64,000 nucleotides of DNA from JBEKHT01 sp049511715 (GCA_049511715.1 JBEKXU010000004.1:1-64000), one strand, 5' to 3'. Numbered from the stretch's first letter, positions 8,890 to 18,167 are shown. A program made the numbers and translations. Notes: generated by a model not told the origin, from the sequence alone.

Positions 8890-10860
8890 CTACTGCTGAC
8901 CCGGAAGGTCAAACGCCTCAATGTTCCACAAGTCGTCGGCAGCCGTCGGGTTCATGGTCATCCCAGTAAGGCCGGGGCGGGTGATGGCCACCTTGACCTC
9001 CATGTAGAGAGGCAAGGAGGGCAGGTTCTCAGCAAATACCGCCTGGGCGTTCTTGGCCTCCTGGACGTAGCTGTCGCTTTCGTGGAGACTGCCCTGGGAC
9101 TGGGAACACGCCGTGTCAAAATCGGTGTTGCTGAATCCCGTATCGTTTTGGCCCTGCCAACCATTGGCGGCAGAAGGGATCTGGCTTGAAAGATAAAGTT
9201 CGCAGGCCGGATCGGGCCCGCTGATCCACCCAAATTGGGCCATGTCGAACTGCCGGCCAAATACCGGGCTGGCGGAACCGCTCTGCAGCAGAGAGTCGTC
9301 AAAGAACTTCACGTCCGTCTGGATTCCGCAGCCTGCCAGACTCCCAGCCAGGATTTGCACCACGGCCCTGCTTTCGGGGTTGTCGACCGCCCAATAATTG
9401 ATTCGCAGCGGGGTCCCCGTGGCGACGCCCGCTACGCCCACCGCCACCCGAACCGTCTGCGCCCCCGCTTGTGGCAAACGCCAGCCCATCGCGTCCAAGA
9501 GCTTCATGCCCTGCTGCGGGTCATAAGGATAGGTGGCAACCTCGGAATTGTAGACCGGGCTCAACGGGGAGACGTAACTGTCCGGGACCACGCTCTCCCC
9601 GGCCAATACCTCGTCGACCACCGCTTGCCGGTCCATGCACAACGCCACGGCCTGGCGCATGCGAAGGTCCGAGAACCAAGCCGGATGCTGATAGCGGTAT
9701 GGGAAAACCGGGGCGACATCAAAATCGACGTGTGCCCAGTCGGTTCCCGTCGACGCTACAAGCTCGAGCTGCCCGCGGCTCTGAAGTTGCTTCAGGGAGG
9801 GCAGTCGATCGACCAGCGGGACGGTCTGATCGACCACGTCGCATTCGCCGGCCTGGAGCGCCGCAACCGCGCTGTCAGCGTCTGTTCCCACGAAACGAAA
9901 CTCCAACTCGTCAAAACGAGGAAGGCCCTCGGCCGCCCGCCAATAATGCGGGTTCTTTTGGAGCAGGATATATCGCCCCGCCTGCCAATCTTCAATTTCA
10001 TAGGGCCCCCAGCCCAGGGGATCCCGGGTGCTGGCCTCGGCCGTGAGCAGGTCCTGCGGGGCTATCGCTCCCAGCTGATGCTGGGGCAACGGGGTCCAGA
10101 ACTCCAGAAAGTACTGCGGGTCAAAGTAGCCGGGCAGTCCCGTCCATTCCACGGTCAGGTTATCGACCTTTACGTAGCTCTGGGTGCTTTCAACACGGTC
10201 CTGTTGCAGGGGACTCAGATGCGCCTCCGAACTCTTGGCGACGTTGAAAGAAAAGACGGAGTCCGCCGAGGTGAGCGCGACCCCGTCCGACCACTCAATT
10301 CCCGGTTTCAGGTGAAACGTCGCCTTCATCTGGTCCATCTGGATCTCGCCACCCGAGTACGTCACGGCACAATCCGAACTGCGGCAACCCGCGGGGCGCA
10401 CCGTTGCCCCGGGAGCCAGGGCCCCGGCCAGACCCGCGTCGTCGACCACCAAGTCTCCTTGTTTCACTGTCACCGGCGAGAGCATGGCGTCCCCGTCAGC
10501 CAAGCTGGGTAGCTTCTGCAGGATAACCGGCTGATACGAGAAGGAATTGGAGTCAATCGGCCCGTCGTAGATTGCCTCTAGCACCGTGTTGGTGGTGAGG
10601 TCAGCGCCACCGTAAATGTAGAGGGATTGAGGCTCCTGGGCAATGCAGACTGTCAGAAGCCGGGGGGGCCGGGGGATCGGCGTGAGGGTCGGCGTCGGGC
10701 TGGCCGAGGGGGTTGCCGGGCTCGACGGAGCCCCAGCCGCCAAACTGCAGGAGGCCAGGAGCAGCGAGAATAAGCCTACCAGAGAGAGTCCCATGCTGAC
10801 CGGGACGTTCGACAGCAGGCGTTTCCCCTTTTGGCCTTCAAGCCTCTTCTTGACTTTCAT
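8890..10860 (-). CDS. Peptide ABC transporter substrate-binding lipoprotein 2
   Basis: 656-residue SBP_bac_5 protein. The signal peptide (VKKRLEGQKGKRLL then a hydrophobic stretch) ends in lipobox LLASC. A Ser/Pro/Thr-rich tether follows (SPATPSASPTPTLTPIPRPP), then the binding fold (ATFHLKPGIEWSDGVALTSA, GWGPYEI). An ATG at 10860 preceded by GAGG is chosen over the upstream one at 10905. It is the first gene of the opp cluster and differs clearly from SBP1, so the transporter may accept substrates from two receptors, or SBP2 may serve another permease. Confidence 0.9.
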   Translation of the reverse strand: MKVKKRLEGQKGKRLLSNVPVSMGLSLVGLFSLLLASCSLAAGAPSSPATPSASPTPTLTPIPRPPRLLTVCIAQEPQSLYIYGGADLTTNTVLEAIYDGPIDSNSFSYQPVILQKLPSLADGDAMLSPVTVKQGDLVVDDAGLAGALAPGATVRPAGCRSSDCAVTYSGGEIQMDQMKATFHLKPGIEWSDGVALTSADSVFSFNVAKSSEAHLSPLQQDRVESTQSYVKVDNLTVEWTGLPGYFDPQYFLEFWTPLPQHQLGAIAPQDLLTAEASTRDPLGWGPYEIEDWQAGRYILLQKNPHYWRAAEGLPRFDELEFRFVGTDADSAVAALQAGECDVVDQTVPLVDRLPSLKQLQSRGQLELVASTGTDWAHVDFDVAPVFPYRYQHPAWFSDLRMRQAVALCMDRQAVVDEVLAGESVVPDSYVSPLSPVYNSEVATYPYDPQQGMKLLDAMGWRLPQAGAQTVRVAVGVAGVATGTPLRINYWAVDNPESRAVVQILAGSLAGCGIQTDVKFFDDSLLQSGSASPVFGRQFDMAQFGWISGPDPACELYLSSQIPSAANGWQGQNDTGFSNTDFDTACSQSQGSLHESDSYVQEAKNAQAVFAENLPSLPLYMEVKVAITRPGLTGMTMNPTAADDLWNIEAFDLPGQQ

Positions 10861-10915
10861 CTTCCTCGGTCTCCGCGGAGCACAACCGATGGACTCACCA
10901 CTCAAAGGCCAGGCG

Positions 10916-10945
10916 AATGTAACATGATCGTCGGGTCGGCGGCAA
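10916..10945 (-). promoter_or_regulatory. Possible promoter of the opp operon
   Basis: On the minus strand TTGCCG (10945-10940) and TACATT (10921-10916) are separated by 18 bases and lie about 55 bases before the chosen SBP2 start. Both hexamers match sigma-A consensus at four of six positions, so this is only suggestive. Confidence 0.35.
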
Positions 10946-11082
10946 GATGCCCTCCCGAAACCTCACGCCCAGGAGCTCCTTCGGGGTGCCTCCCTGGGCC
11001 AGTTCCCGTGCAAAGATCTAACGTATTCTGGCCTCACGATCGATTGATCGAACCGCCACGCGCCGCGCGTGGGCGCGAGACG

Positions 11083-11847
11083 TCAACCTTCGTCCCCCTC
11101 CCCCCCCGGGCCTCCGAGCGCTTCCGGCAATCGCCCCAGAATCTCCCGGTCCGAAACGCTGAGTGGAGCCCGGGCCAGCAGGTCCGGCCGGTGAAGCAGG
11201 GTCCGCCGCAAGGACTGCTCGCGGCGCCACTGGCGGATCGCCGCATGATCGCCCGATAGAAGCACCTCGGGGACGCGCCAGCCGCGGAACTCGGCCGGAC
11301 GGGTGAAGTGGGGATATTCCAGCAGCCCGCTGGAAAGGCTGTCATCGATCGCGCCGTCCTCGTCTCCCAAGGCTCCCGGGATCAGTCGCACGACCGCCTC
11401 GATGACGACCATCGCGGCCAGTTCCCCTCCACTCAAGACATAGTCGCCAATCGAGAGATCCCCGGTTGCCAAATGGTCACGCACGCGCTCATCCACCCCT
11501 TCGTACCGGCCGCTCAGGAGAGCGAAACCGCTTCCTCTCGAAAGCTCCCAGGCTCGCGCCTGGTCGAACAACTTACCCTGAGGAGAGAGCAGGATGACAG
11601 GAAGCCGCGAAGGACTGCCCAGAGAGGATTCGACGGCGGCGAAGATGGGCTCGGGTTTCATCACCATTCCACCGCCCCCGCCATAGGGCGCATCATCCGT
11701 GATGTGATGGCGGTCAGCGGCATGGTCACGGATGTTCCGAACCCGAATCGATACCAGTTGCTTGGATTGGGCTCGTCCCAGAATCGACTCCTGCAGGACG
11801 CTTTCAAACATTCCCGGGAAAAGGGTAAAGACTTCAATCTCCAGCAT
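11083..11847 (-). CDS. trmD: tRNA (guanine37-N1)-methyltransferase TrmD
   Basis: 254-residue SpoU/TrmD-class knotted methyltransferase that makes m1G37 in tRNAs reading CNN codons, preventing +1 frameshifts. Visible marks are EVFTLFPGMFESVL at the N-terminus, DDAPYGGGGGMVMKPEP, LLSGRYEGVDERV, and the trefoil-knot SAM site IGDYVLSGGELAAMVVIEA. The C-terminal domain has GWRVPEVLLSGDHAAIRQWR. The usual neighbours rpsP, rimM and rplS are absent here, so the gene stands alone between the opp cluster and maf. Confidence 0.96.
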   Translation of the reverse strand: MLEIEVFTLFPGMFESVLQESILGRAQSKQLVSIRVRNIRDHAADRHHITDDAPYGGGGGMVMKPEPIFAAVESSLGSPSRLPVILLSPQGKLFDQARAWELSRGSGFALLSGRYEGVDERVRDHLATGDLSIGDYVLSGGELAAMVVIEAVVRLIPGALGDEDGAIDDSLSSGLLEYPHFTRPAEFRGWRVPEVLLSGDHAAIRQWRREQSLRRTLLHRPDLLARAPLSVSDREILGRLPEALGGPGGEGDEG

Positions 11848-12374
11848 TCGCGAGTCCTAAGACGATTCCTTGATGCCGTCCCTTTTGGTGAGAGGTCCGC
11901 CGCAGGCCGTCCGGGGCCTCGGCGCCGCCGGATGCGGTTCCGAAGGGCTTCGCCCAACCCCTAGCGGGGCCGCCGCGTGCCAGCAGGCTTCTCCATTCGG
12001 AATGCAAGTCCTCAAGCGGACCATCAATCGCCATCATGATTCTAACCGGGTCGCGGACTCGGAACAACCCCGCAAGGAGCAAGCCGAAATGGGCCGGAGC
12101 GGCAGCCGGGCAGAACTACGCTCACCGGAAAAGCCCAATAGGCCGGTCTGCCAGCCGTGGATCTTCTGATGTTGCATTCTCCGGATAGGACTTGGGTGCC
12201 GGGATCGCCAGAAATCATCCTGCCTTCCCCCTGACTCGCCACTCTCGCGCCACCCCGCCAAGCCCTCCCTTCAGCCAGCCCTGGCGTTGCACCTTCCTGA
12301 GTTTGTTACAATTGCACCGTTGGTGCCGTCGCCACGGGATCCTTCGCTTCGTAGGCAGGCCGGTAAACGGGGTC
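11848..12374. other. Region between trmD and maf (divergent)
   Basis: A minus-strand frame (12082-11834, about 82 codons, TTG start) overlaps the trmD start by its TGA but matches no family I know. It could be translationally coupled or fortuitous. On the plus strand TACAAT at 12307-12312 could serve as the -10 of maf, with only a poor -35. No RNA gene seen. Confidence 0.4.
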
Positions 12375-13094
12375 ATGAGTCGGTTGTCTGGCCAATTTCC
12401 AAGCGATCTCGACGCTCCACTTATCCTCGCCTCCGCTTCTCCTCGTCGACGGGAGCTCCTTGGGCTTACAGGATGGGCCTTCCTCACCGCCTCTGTCCCC
12501 ATCGACGAGACACCAGGACCGGGAGAGGCGCCTGAGGAATTGGTGCAACGCCTGAGCCTCGAAAAGGCACGCGCGGTCGCTCAGGCGCGGGGGAGGGCCC
12601 GCGAGTGGATCCTCTCCGCGGATACGGTCGTCGCCGACGGGCAACAGGCCTTGGGGAAACCCAAGACTCGAGCTCAGGCGCGTGAGTTTCTGCGCCGGCT
12701 CCGGGGTCGCGAGCACCGGGTGCTCACGGGACTCGCCCTTTTGGAACCCTCGAGCGGCAGATCCTGGACCGAGCTTGCCCAGTCTTCCGTGCGCATGCGG
12801 GAATACCTGGACGCCGAGCTGGAGAGGTATCTGGACAGCGGCGACCCGATGGACAAAGCGGGAGCCTATGGCATCCAGCACAACGAATTCCATCCCGTGG
12901 CCGACCTCGAGGGATGCTACGCCAACGTGATGGGGCTGCCGCTCTGCCATGTCCAGGACCTGATTCTAAAGGTCGGATTGCGGCCGCCCGCGGATCTCCC
13001 GGCCGCCTGCGCCCACCAGTTGGGATACCATTGCACCGCAGCAGAGGCACAGTGGAGCGATACCCAATCACTGAAGGGATCGATGGAAACCTGA
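12375..13094 (+). CDS. maf: Maf-family nucleoside triphosphate pyrophosphatase
   Basis: 239-residue cytoplasmic Maf/YhdE-like hydrolase of non-canonical or dTTP/UTP-type nucleotides, historically linked to septum inhibition. It opens with LILASASPRRRELL, has the catalytic aspartate in ILSADTVV and the second conserved block DPMDKAGAYGIQ. The open frame begins earlier (12192) but that part has no similarity; the ATG at 12375 gives the family-typical start plus about 14 residues. The C-terminal tail of about 40 residues is longer than usual. The gene ends 29 bases before the penicillin-binding protein gene, suggesting one transcript. Confidence 0.93.
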   Translation: MSRLSGQFPSDLDAPLILASASPRRRELLGLTGWAFLTASVPIDETPGPGEAPEELVQRLSLEKARAVAQARGRAREWILSADTVVADGQQALGKPKTRAQAREFLRRLRGREHRVLTGLALLEPSSGRSWTELAQSSVRMREYLDAELERYLDSGDPMDKAGAYGIQHNEFHPVADLEGCYANVMGLPLCHVQDLILKVGLRPPADLPAACAHQLGYHCTAAEAQWSDTQSLKGSMET

Positions 13095-13123
13095 ACCGAG
13101 TGATCCATACTCCGGAAGATTCT

Positions 13124-15391
13124 ATGGGCCGCATCCAAAGCATTTCCCTAAAGCGAATCTTTCTTGCGATCGCCGTCATCGCTGCTGCGGCCCTGACAGG
13201 TTGCGGGGTTCCGCGACTCCCGAGTCTGCTCGCGGGGCCCACCTTGCCGCCCCCCGTGATTCACACGGAGGTAGCCCCGGACCCCGAGCCGGTAGCCCGC
13301 GCCTTCCTCCAGGCCTGGAAACAAGGCAACTACACCACCATGTACGGCCTGCTTACCCAGCTAAGCCGTGACGCGATGAGCAAAGATGATTTCACCAAGC
13401 GCTACCAGGATGTCACGGATACGGTGGCCCTCTCCGGCCTGGGCTACCAAATCCTCTCATCCGTAAAGAACCCGGATACCGCCGAAGTCACTTACCAGGT
13501 CACCTTGGACTCAGCCATTGTCGGCAATATCGCCCGACAAACCACGATGATGCTGAAGTACGAAAACGGAGCCTGGCGTGTCGCCTGGGATGACTCCGAC
13601 ATCCTGCCCGAGCTGAAAGGCGGCAACCAGCTGGTGATGGACCTGCAATCCCCGGCTCGGGCCAATATCTACGACCGGAACGGCAAGGCCTTGGCGTACG
13701 AGGCCCAGGCCGTGTCGCTGGGCGTTATCCCCGGACAGATCACGGATGAAAAGACCTTGCTGGGTGACCTGAGCGAGGTGCTTGGCATGAACCCCGAGGT
13801 GATCCGCTCGGAATATGCGAACGCGGGGTCCAACTGGTATGTTCCACTGGGCGACGTCTCGATGGACGAAATCAAGAGCATGTACAACTACCTGAGCGGC
13901 CTGGGGGGCTTGGTGATTCGTACTTCCCAAACCCGCTACTACTATGGCGGCGGGGTCGCCTCGGACGTCGTCGGCTACGTGAACGATATCCCCAAAGAAG
14001 ACCTCCAGGCCTATCTCGCCAAGGGCTACTCCCAGGGCGCGAAGGTCGGCATCATGGGCCTGGAAAAATGGGCGGAGCCCTACTTAGCAGGCCAGCAGGG
14101 GGGAACGCTGTACGTCGTCTCGCCCTCCGGCCAAGTCCTGGACACCCTCGCCCACAGCGACCCGAAACCATCCGACGACGTCTACACAACCCTGGACCGA
14201 GATCTTCAGACCCAGATCGAGAGGACGGGAATGGGCTCTTTCTCCGGGGCAGTGGTCGTCCTCAACCGGGACACGGGCGAGGTCCTGGCGATGGTGTCCA
14301 GTCCGAGTTTCGACAGCAACCTGTTCGACCCCACCAACTACAACAGCCAATTTGCTCTCTCCAGCCTGTTGAGTGATCCGAGGAATCCCCTCCTCAACCG
14401 GGCCACCCAAGGTACGTATCCCCTCGGGTCGGTGTTCAAGGTGATCACCATGTCGGCCGCCTTGCAATCGGGCGCTTTCACCGTCAACTCCACTTACCAC
14501 GATACCGGGTACTTCACCGAATTGCCGGGGATTACCTTGGACGGCTGGACCGTGAGCTGGGGGGATCCTCCTCTGGGGACCGTCAATCTTATCCAAGGGA
14601 TAATCGAGTCATCCGATCCGTTCTTTTGGCATATCGGCCTGACGCTCTTTAACCGCGATCCCTGGCTTGTCTCCAACATGGCGCGTGGCTTCGGCTTGGG
14701 CAAACCCACTGGGATCGGCGCCGTGGCCGAGGCGGCCGGCCTGATCCCCGACCCTGCATGGAAGTTGCAGACTATGAAGGAGGCCTGGACAGCGGGGGAT
14801 GCGGTCAATTCTGCCATCGGTCAGGGGTACACCCTGGTCACTCCCCTGCAGGTGGCAAACTTCATGGCCGCCGTCGGGAATGGGGGAACTCTCCTCCGCC
14901 CGCAGATTATCGAGTCCATCCGGCCCCCGATCGGCAATCCGGTGTTCACTTTTTCCCCGCAGGTGAACGGCAAGCTCCCCATCAGTGCTGATACCCTGGC
15001 GGCCCTGCAGGAGGGGTTGAGAGGCGTCGTTTCTGATCCGAAGGGCACGGCCCAATTCGACTTTTTGGCCTGGCAGAACGAACTGGCTGGCAAGACTGGC
15101 ACGGCCGAAACTCCGGCAGGAAATGGAAATCCCGACGCCTGGTTCGCTGGCTACACTTACTTGAACCGGCCGGACAAGCCCGATATCGCCATGGCCGTTA
15201 TCGCGGAGAACGGTGGTGAAGGATCCCTGGTGGCGGGGCCCATTTTCCGGCGTGTCCTGGAAATCTATTTCGATGGAAAGCCCGAGACAAGATACCCGTG
15301 GGAGTCGGAAATTGGATTGACCGCCACGCCCAGCAATACGCCGACGATTACCAGCACGCCGACACCGACCAAAACCCCCAAGCCGAGATGA
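13124..15391 (+). CDS. Class B penicillin-binding protein, lipoprotein with MecA-like N-domain
   Basis: 755-residue peptidoglycan transpeptidase. The N-terminus carries a lipoprotein signal with lipobox LTGC (about residues 24-27) instead of a plain membrane anchor. An NTF2-like MecA_N domain follows (PVARAFLQAWKQGNYTTMYG), then the PBP dimerisation domain (ARANIYDRNGKALAYE) and the transpeptidase domain. Catalytic motifs are SVFK (Ser436, Lys439), S-S-D at 496-498 where many relatives have SxN, and KTGT (Lys657). A Thr/Pro-rich tail (TPTITSTPTPTKTP) ends the protein. GGAAGA precedes the ATG at 13124. The architecture matches the low-affinity PBP2a/PBP5 group; whether it confers beta-lactam tolerance is unknown. 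Confidence 0.9.
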   Translation: MGRIQSISLKRIFLAIAVIAAAALTGCGVPRLPSLLAGPTLPPPVIHTEVAPDPEPVARAFLQAWKQGNYTTMYGLLTQLSRDAMSKDDFTKRYQDVTDTVALSGLGYQILSSVKNPDTAEVTYQVTLDSAIVGNIARQTTMMLKYENGAWRVAWDDSDILPELKGGNQLVMDLQSPARANIYDRNGKALAYEAQAVSLGVIPGQITDEKTLLGDLSEVLGMNPEVIRSEYANAGSNWYVPLGDVSMDEIKSMYNYLSGLGGLVIRTSQTRYYYGGGVASDVVGYVNDIPKEDLQAYLAKGYSQGAKVGIMGLEKWAEPYLAGQQGGTLYVVSPSGQVLDTLAHSDPKPSDDVYTTLDRDLQTQIERTGMGSFSGAVVVLNRDTGEVLAMVSSPSFDSNLFDPTNYNSQFALSSLLSDPRNPLLNRATQGTYPLGSVFKVITMSAALQSGAFTVNSTYHDTGYFTELPGITLDGWTVSWGDPPLGTVNLIQGIIESSDPFFWHIGLTLFNRDPWLVSNMARGFGLGKPTGIGAVAEAAGLIPDPAWKLQTMKEAWTAGDAVNSAIGQGYTLVTPLQVANFMAAVGNGGTLLRPQIIESIRPPIGNPVFTFSPQVNGKLPISADTLAALQEGLRGVVSDPKGTAQFDFLAWQNELAGKTGTAETPAGNGNPDAWFAGYTYLNRPDKPDIAMAVIAENGGEGSLVAGPIFRRVLEIYFDGKPETRYPWESEIGLTATPSNTPTITSTPTPTKTPKPR

Positions 15392-16370
15392 GAGGGCGGG
15401 AGAGGTTTCGCCGGAGGGCGCGCCCCAAGGCTTCAATCTCTGGGATGTTCCCGGCCCCCATCCTCCCAGCGCCAAGGGGCATACCGTCGAGGCTCCATCC
15501 GGGTTGCTGGTTTGGAATCTGAAAAGGTCTCTCCTCAGCTGGCGGTTTTGCAGCCCGTGCAACTGCCGTCGCCATGACTCCTTGCGCCGCCGGCCATCGA
15601 GGGGTCTGCAATGATCGACGCGATCCTCCGGGGCGAGGATCCAAAAGCTGGAAGGACGCAGGTCAAGCTCCCCCATTTGTGGCCAATCCTGCTCGGCGCC
15701 ATTCCTGCTCAGCCGCCTCCCCTGTGCGCCTACTCGACCGGCCCTTGAAAGCCGCGGACTGATTCCACTTTCCGGCTCAGATAGGAACGAATAGGATCGG
15801 CCGCATTGAGCAGCTCCCTTCGAACAGCGCCGTATGGCCGGCCGTTCGGTGCTCCATCTAGAGTCGCAAAACAGAGAAGCCGCGGAGCCAACCCGTGGGG
15901 CCGTCGCGAAAAGGAGCCTCCTTCCCGCTCCTTGGTCCCGGCTGGAAAAGGTTCCCGGTCAGGCGTCCTCGACCGGTTCTCGGGCGGAGGGTCGGCGAAA
16001 TCCGTCCAGCGACCTCGAAGGGACCCCCCACCGACCTTGGCGCTAGGGTACGGGCTCTCGACTTGTGAGGCCTTGCGCCCGGTTGTCCCAGGCTGGGGGA
16101 AGTGGGACCGCGGGGCGTGCGGCCAGAGGCTCCTTAAGGTCAGCCCTCCAAAATCCACGCTTCCCTGGCGAAGGCTGTGCCTTTGGCGACGGTATCCAGG
16201 ACACCCGGCCCGGAGGTCAGTTGGGTTGGCCTGCAGTCCAGGCCAGAATCCGGACCCGAGAAGAAGATTTTTCTGCGCGCCTGCGCCGGGGGACGGCCCT
16301 GCCCCTGCCCCGCTTCTGGCGAGTTATACTGCCTGCGCGTTGGTTCGCCTGCGATTCGAGGGCCTGTCCC
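15392..16370. other. Long non-coding or unrecognised stretch
   Basis: About 1 kb between the PBP gene and the TGHNV-repeat lipoprotein. Open frames on both strands are Arg/Pro/Gly-rich and lack any recognisable domain or good start site, so I call none. The only supported element is a possible promoter near its right end (16302-16330). Confidence 0.5.
16302..16330 (+). promoter_or_regulatory. Possible promoter for TGHNV-repeat lipoprotein
   Basis: TATACT at 16325-16330 matches the -10 consensus at five of six positions, but the 16302-16307 hexamer is a poor -35. It lies about 40 bases before the GTG start chosen for the downstream gene. Confidence 0.35.
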
Positions 16371-17651
16371 GTGCTGCGGAGGCCATTCATCCGGCCCAGT
16401 CCAATAGCTACCCTTGCCGCCTTGGCGATCCTTAGCCTGGTTGCCAACAGCTGCGGCTCTGCCGTGACCAGCACCTCCCCGTTCGCCACGCTCGAAAGCA
16501 CCGGCCCCTCGGCGGATTCTTCCTTGACTCCATCACAACTGCAGGTCGATCCTGCCTTTTCCCAGGCCTATGCTCGATTGGGAGGCCCGACCTGGTTGGG
16601 CCCTGCCATTAGCCAAGCCTTCCTCGATCCCGACCTGGGATGGAAGCTGCAGGTCTTTGAATTTGGTGTCCTAGCCGAAGATCCCAGCAGCGAGACGTTC
16701 TTTCCCTTATGGGTCAACAACCTGCTCGGACGCCAGACGGCTCCCGCCGTGCCTTCCGCCGATCCGGACTGCAAATACATCGGTGCTACCGGGCACAACG
16801 TATGCTCCGCTTTCCTGAAGTTTTACGAGGCGGAGGGGGCGACTCACCTGGGCCCGCCGGTAGCGGAGATGGGCCTGGATGCGGCTGGCATCCTGCATCA
16901 GGACTTCGAGTACGCAAGTCTGGATATCATTGGCGGATCGGCCCAGCTGGCCCCAGTAGGCCGATCCTTTTTCGCCGCCCGCGGATATTCAACCTCGCTG
17001 CTTCAACCCGAACCGGAGGCTGCCGCGGCACCCAGCCAGGCCGCGCCGCGGGAGGCCGAAACACAAACGGGACCGACTCCTTCCAACGCCCGGATAGCCG
17101 CCTCATCGACTGGCAATCCAATTCCACAAGGGCCGCGCCTATCTCCGACCGGCCTCGCTCCGTTGACCTTCTCCAACGGGTTCACCGTGGGGCCGCCTTT
17201 CCTACCAGCCTACCTGAAGGCCGGAGGATCCTCCTGGCTGGGAACACCTCTTTCTCAACCCTTCCAGGACCCTGACCTGGGATGGTGGATCCAGGTTTTT
17301 GATTACGGAGCTTTGGCAGAGGAACCGGGCGTTGACCAAGTGTTCCTGGTCCAGATCAACACCCTGCTGGGAAGGGAGGCCCCGCCGTCCCCGCCCAAGG
17401 TGGACCCGGCGTGCAGCTACTTTCAGGGCAGCGGACACAATGTTTGCTACCAATTCCTTACTTACCTCCAAGAGCAAGGGGTCCAGCGCGTGGGTCTTCC
17501 CATATCGGAACTCCAGGAGGACCCAGAGGGCGTTTTGTTCCAAGACTTTGAATACGTTCGCCTGGAATGGCTTAACGGCCAAGTTTATCGAGAGGCCACT
17601 GGCCGCCTTTTCTTGCGCGAACGCGCTCTCGGTGAGGGGAATGGGTCGTAG
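16371..17651 (+). CDS. Exported lipoprotein with two TGHNV-type repeats
   Basis: About 426 residues from the GTG at 16371; the frame is open further upstream, but the promoter-like TATACT and the signal sequence support this start. A signal peptide ends at lipobox VANSC. Two homologous units of about 125 residues follow. Unit 1 contains LGGPTWLGPAISQAF, DPDLGWKLQVFEFGVLAED and TGHNVCSAFLKFYEAEG; unit 2 contains AGGSSWLGTPLSQPF, DPDLGWWIQVFDYGALAEE and SGHNVCYQFLTYLQEQG, each ending in a QDFEY block. Each unit keeps two cysteines (DPxC and HNVC), possibly a disulfide. I know similar repeats from many secreted Chloroflexota proteins; they resemble LGFP-type cell-wall repeats, but no activity is established. 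A surface or cell-wall-binding role is inference. Confidence 0.72.
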   Translation: MLRRPFIRPSPIATLAALAILSLVANSCGSAVTSTSPFATLESTGPSADSSLTPSQLQVDPAFSQAYARLGGPTWLGPAISQAFLDPDLGWKLQVFEFGVLAEDPSSETFFPLWVNNLLGRQTAPAVPSADPDCKYIGATGHNVCSAFLKFYEAEGATHLGPPVAEMGLDAAGILHQDFEYASLDIIGGSAQLAPVGRSFFAARGYSTSLLQPEPEAAAAPSQAAPREAETQTGPTPSNARIAASSTGNPIPQGPRLSPTGLAPLTFSNGFTVGPPFLPAYLKAGGSSWLGTPLSQPFQDPDLGWWIQVFDYGALAEEPGVDQVFLVQINTLLGREAPPSPPKVDPACSYFQGSGHNVCYQFLTYLQEQGVQRVGLPISELQEDPEGVLFQDFEYVRLEWLNGQVYREATGRLFLRERALGEGNGS

Positions 17652-17713
17652 GCCAAAGCGTGGGAAGCGCTCCAGCAGACTCAAGAAAACGGTACCGACC
17701 CCCTGGGGCTCTA

Positions 17714-17743
17714 TTGACTTGACAGGGCGACTTGTGCTACGAT
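17714..17743 (+). promoter_or_regulatory. Promoter of the cold-shock gene
   Basis: TTGACT (17714-17719) and TACGAT (17738-17743) are 18 bases apart. Transcription would start near 17750, leaving a 5' leader of about 140 bases before the csp ATG. Long structured leaders are a known trait of cold-shock mRNAs. Confidence 0.55.
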
Positions 17744-17890
17744 CGATCCTGTGGGACGCGGAAGTCTGGATGGACGTGTACGGCCGGCCGACCTGGAGCA
17801 AAGCTCAGGCGGCTTTTGTCGTTTTACTCCACCGCTGGCTGCGCCCTGCAGGCGACTCTCTTCTCTTCCCGGCATTAGGAGGAAAGCGCA

Positions 17891-18106
17891 ATGTCTGAAC
17901 GGATCATCGGAACGGTAAAGTGGTTCAATGCCACCAAGGGGTACGGCTTCATCGCCCGCGAAGGTGGCGAGGATGTCTTCGTCCACTTCTCAGCCATCCA
18001 AATGGAGGGCTACAAGAAGCTGGAGGAAGGCCAGCAGGTGGAGTTCTCGATCGAGAACGGCCCCAAGGGGTTGCAAGCGGCCAATGTGATTCCAGTTGCC
18101 AAATAG
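17891..18106 (+). CDS. csp: Cold-shock protein (CspA family)
   Basis: 71-residue single cold-shock domain, an RNA/ssDNA chaperone. It has the RNP1 motif KGYGFI and RNP2 motif VFVHF, the N-terminal GTVKWFNATKG, and the usual C-terminal GPKGLQAANV. A very strong RBS (AGGAGGAAAG) precedes the ATG. The gene has its own promoter, a long leader and a strong terminator, so it is a monocistron. Confidence 0.97.
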   Translation: MSERIIGTVKWFNATKGYGFIAREGGEDVFVHFSAIQMEGYKKLEEGQQVEFSIENGPKGLQAANVIPVAK

Positions 18107-18133
18107 CACACGGCACGCTTTGCTTGCCTGCAC

Positions 18134-18167
18134 CGACGGCCCGTGGGATCGGGCCGTCGCTGTTTTA
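18134..18167 (+). terminator. Rho-independent terminator of csp
   Basis: A perfect 10-bp stem (18134-18143 with 18150-18159), six-base loop and following CTGTTTTA lie 27 bases after the csp stop. It abuts the convergent pheT stop. Confidence 0.9.

Noticed and set aside
11834..12082. Minus-strand ORF overlapping the trmD start, considered as rimM or a KH protein
   Set aside because: No RimM or KH motif can be read, the start is a TTG and composition is unremarkable. Not strong enough to call a gene.
16065..16370. Start of the TGHNV-repeat protein at 16065
   Set aside because: The upstream residues are Arg/Gly-rich and precede a clear lipoprotein signal; a -10-like TATACT lies inside this extension.
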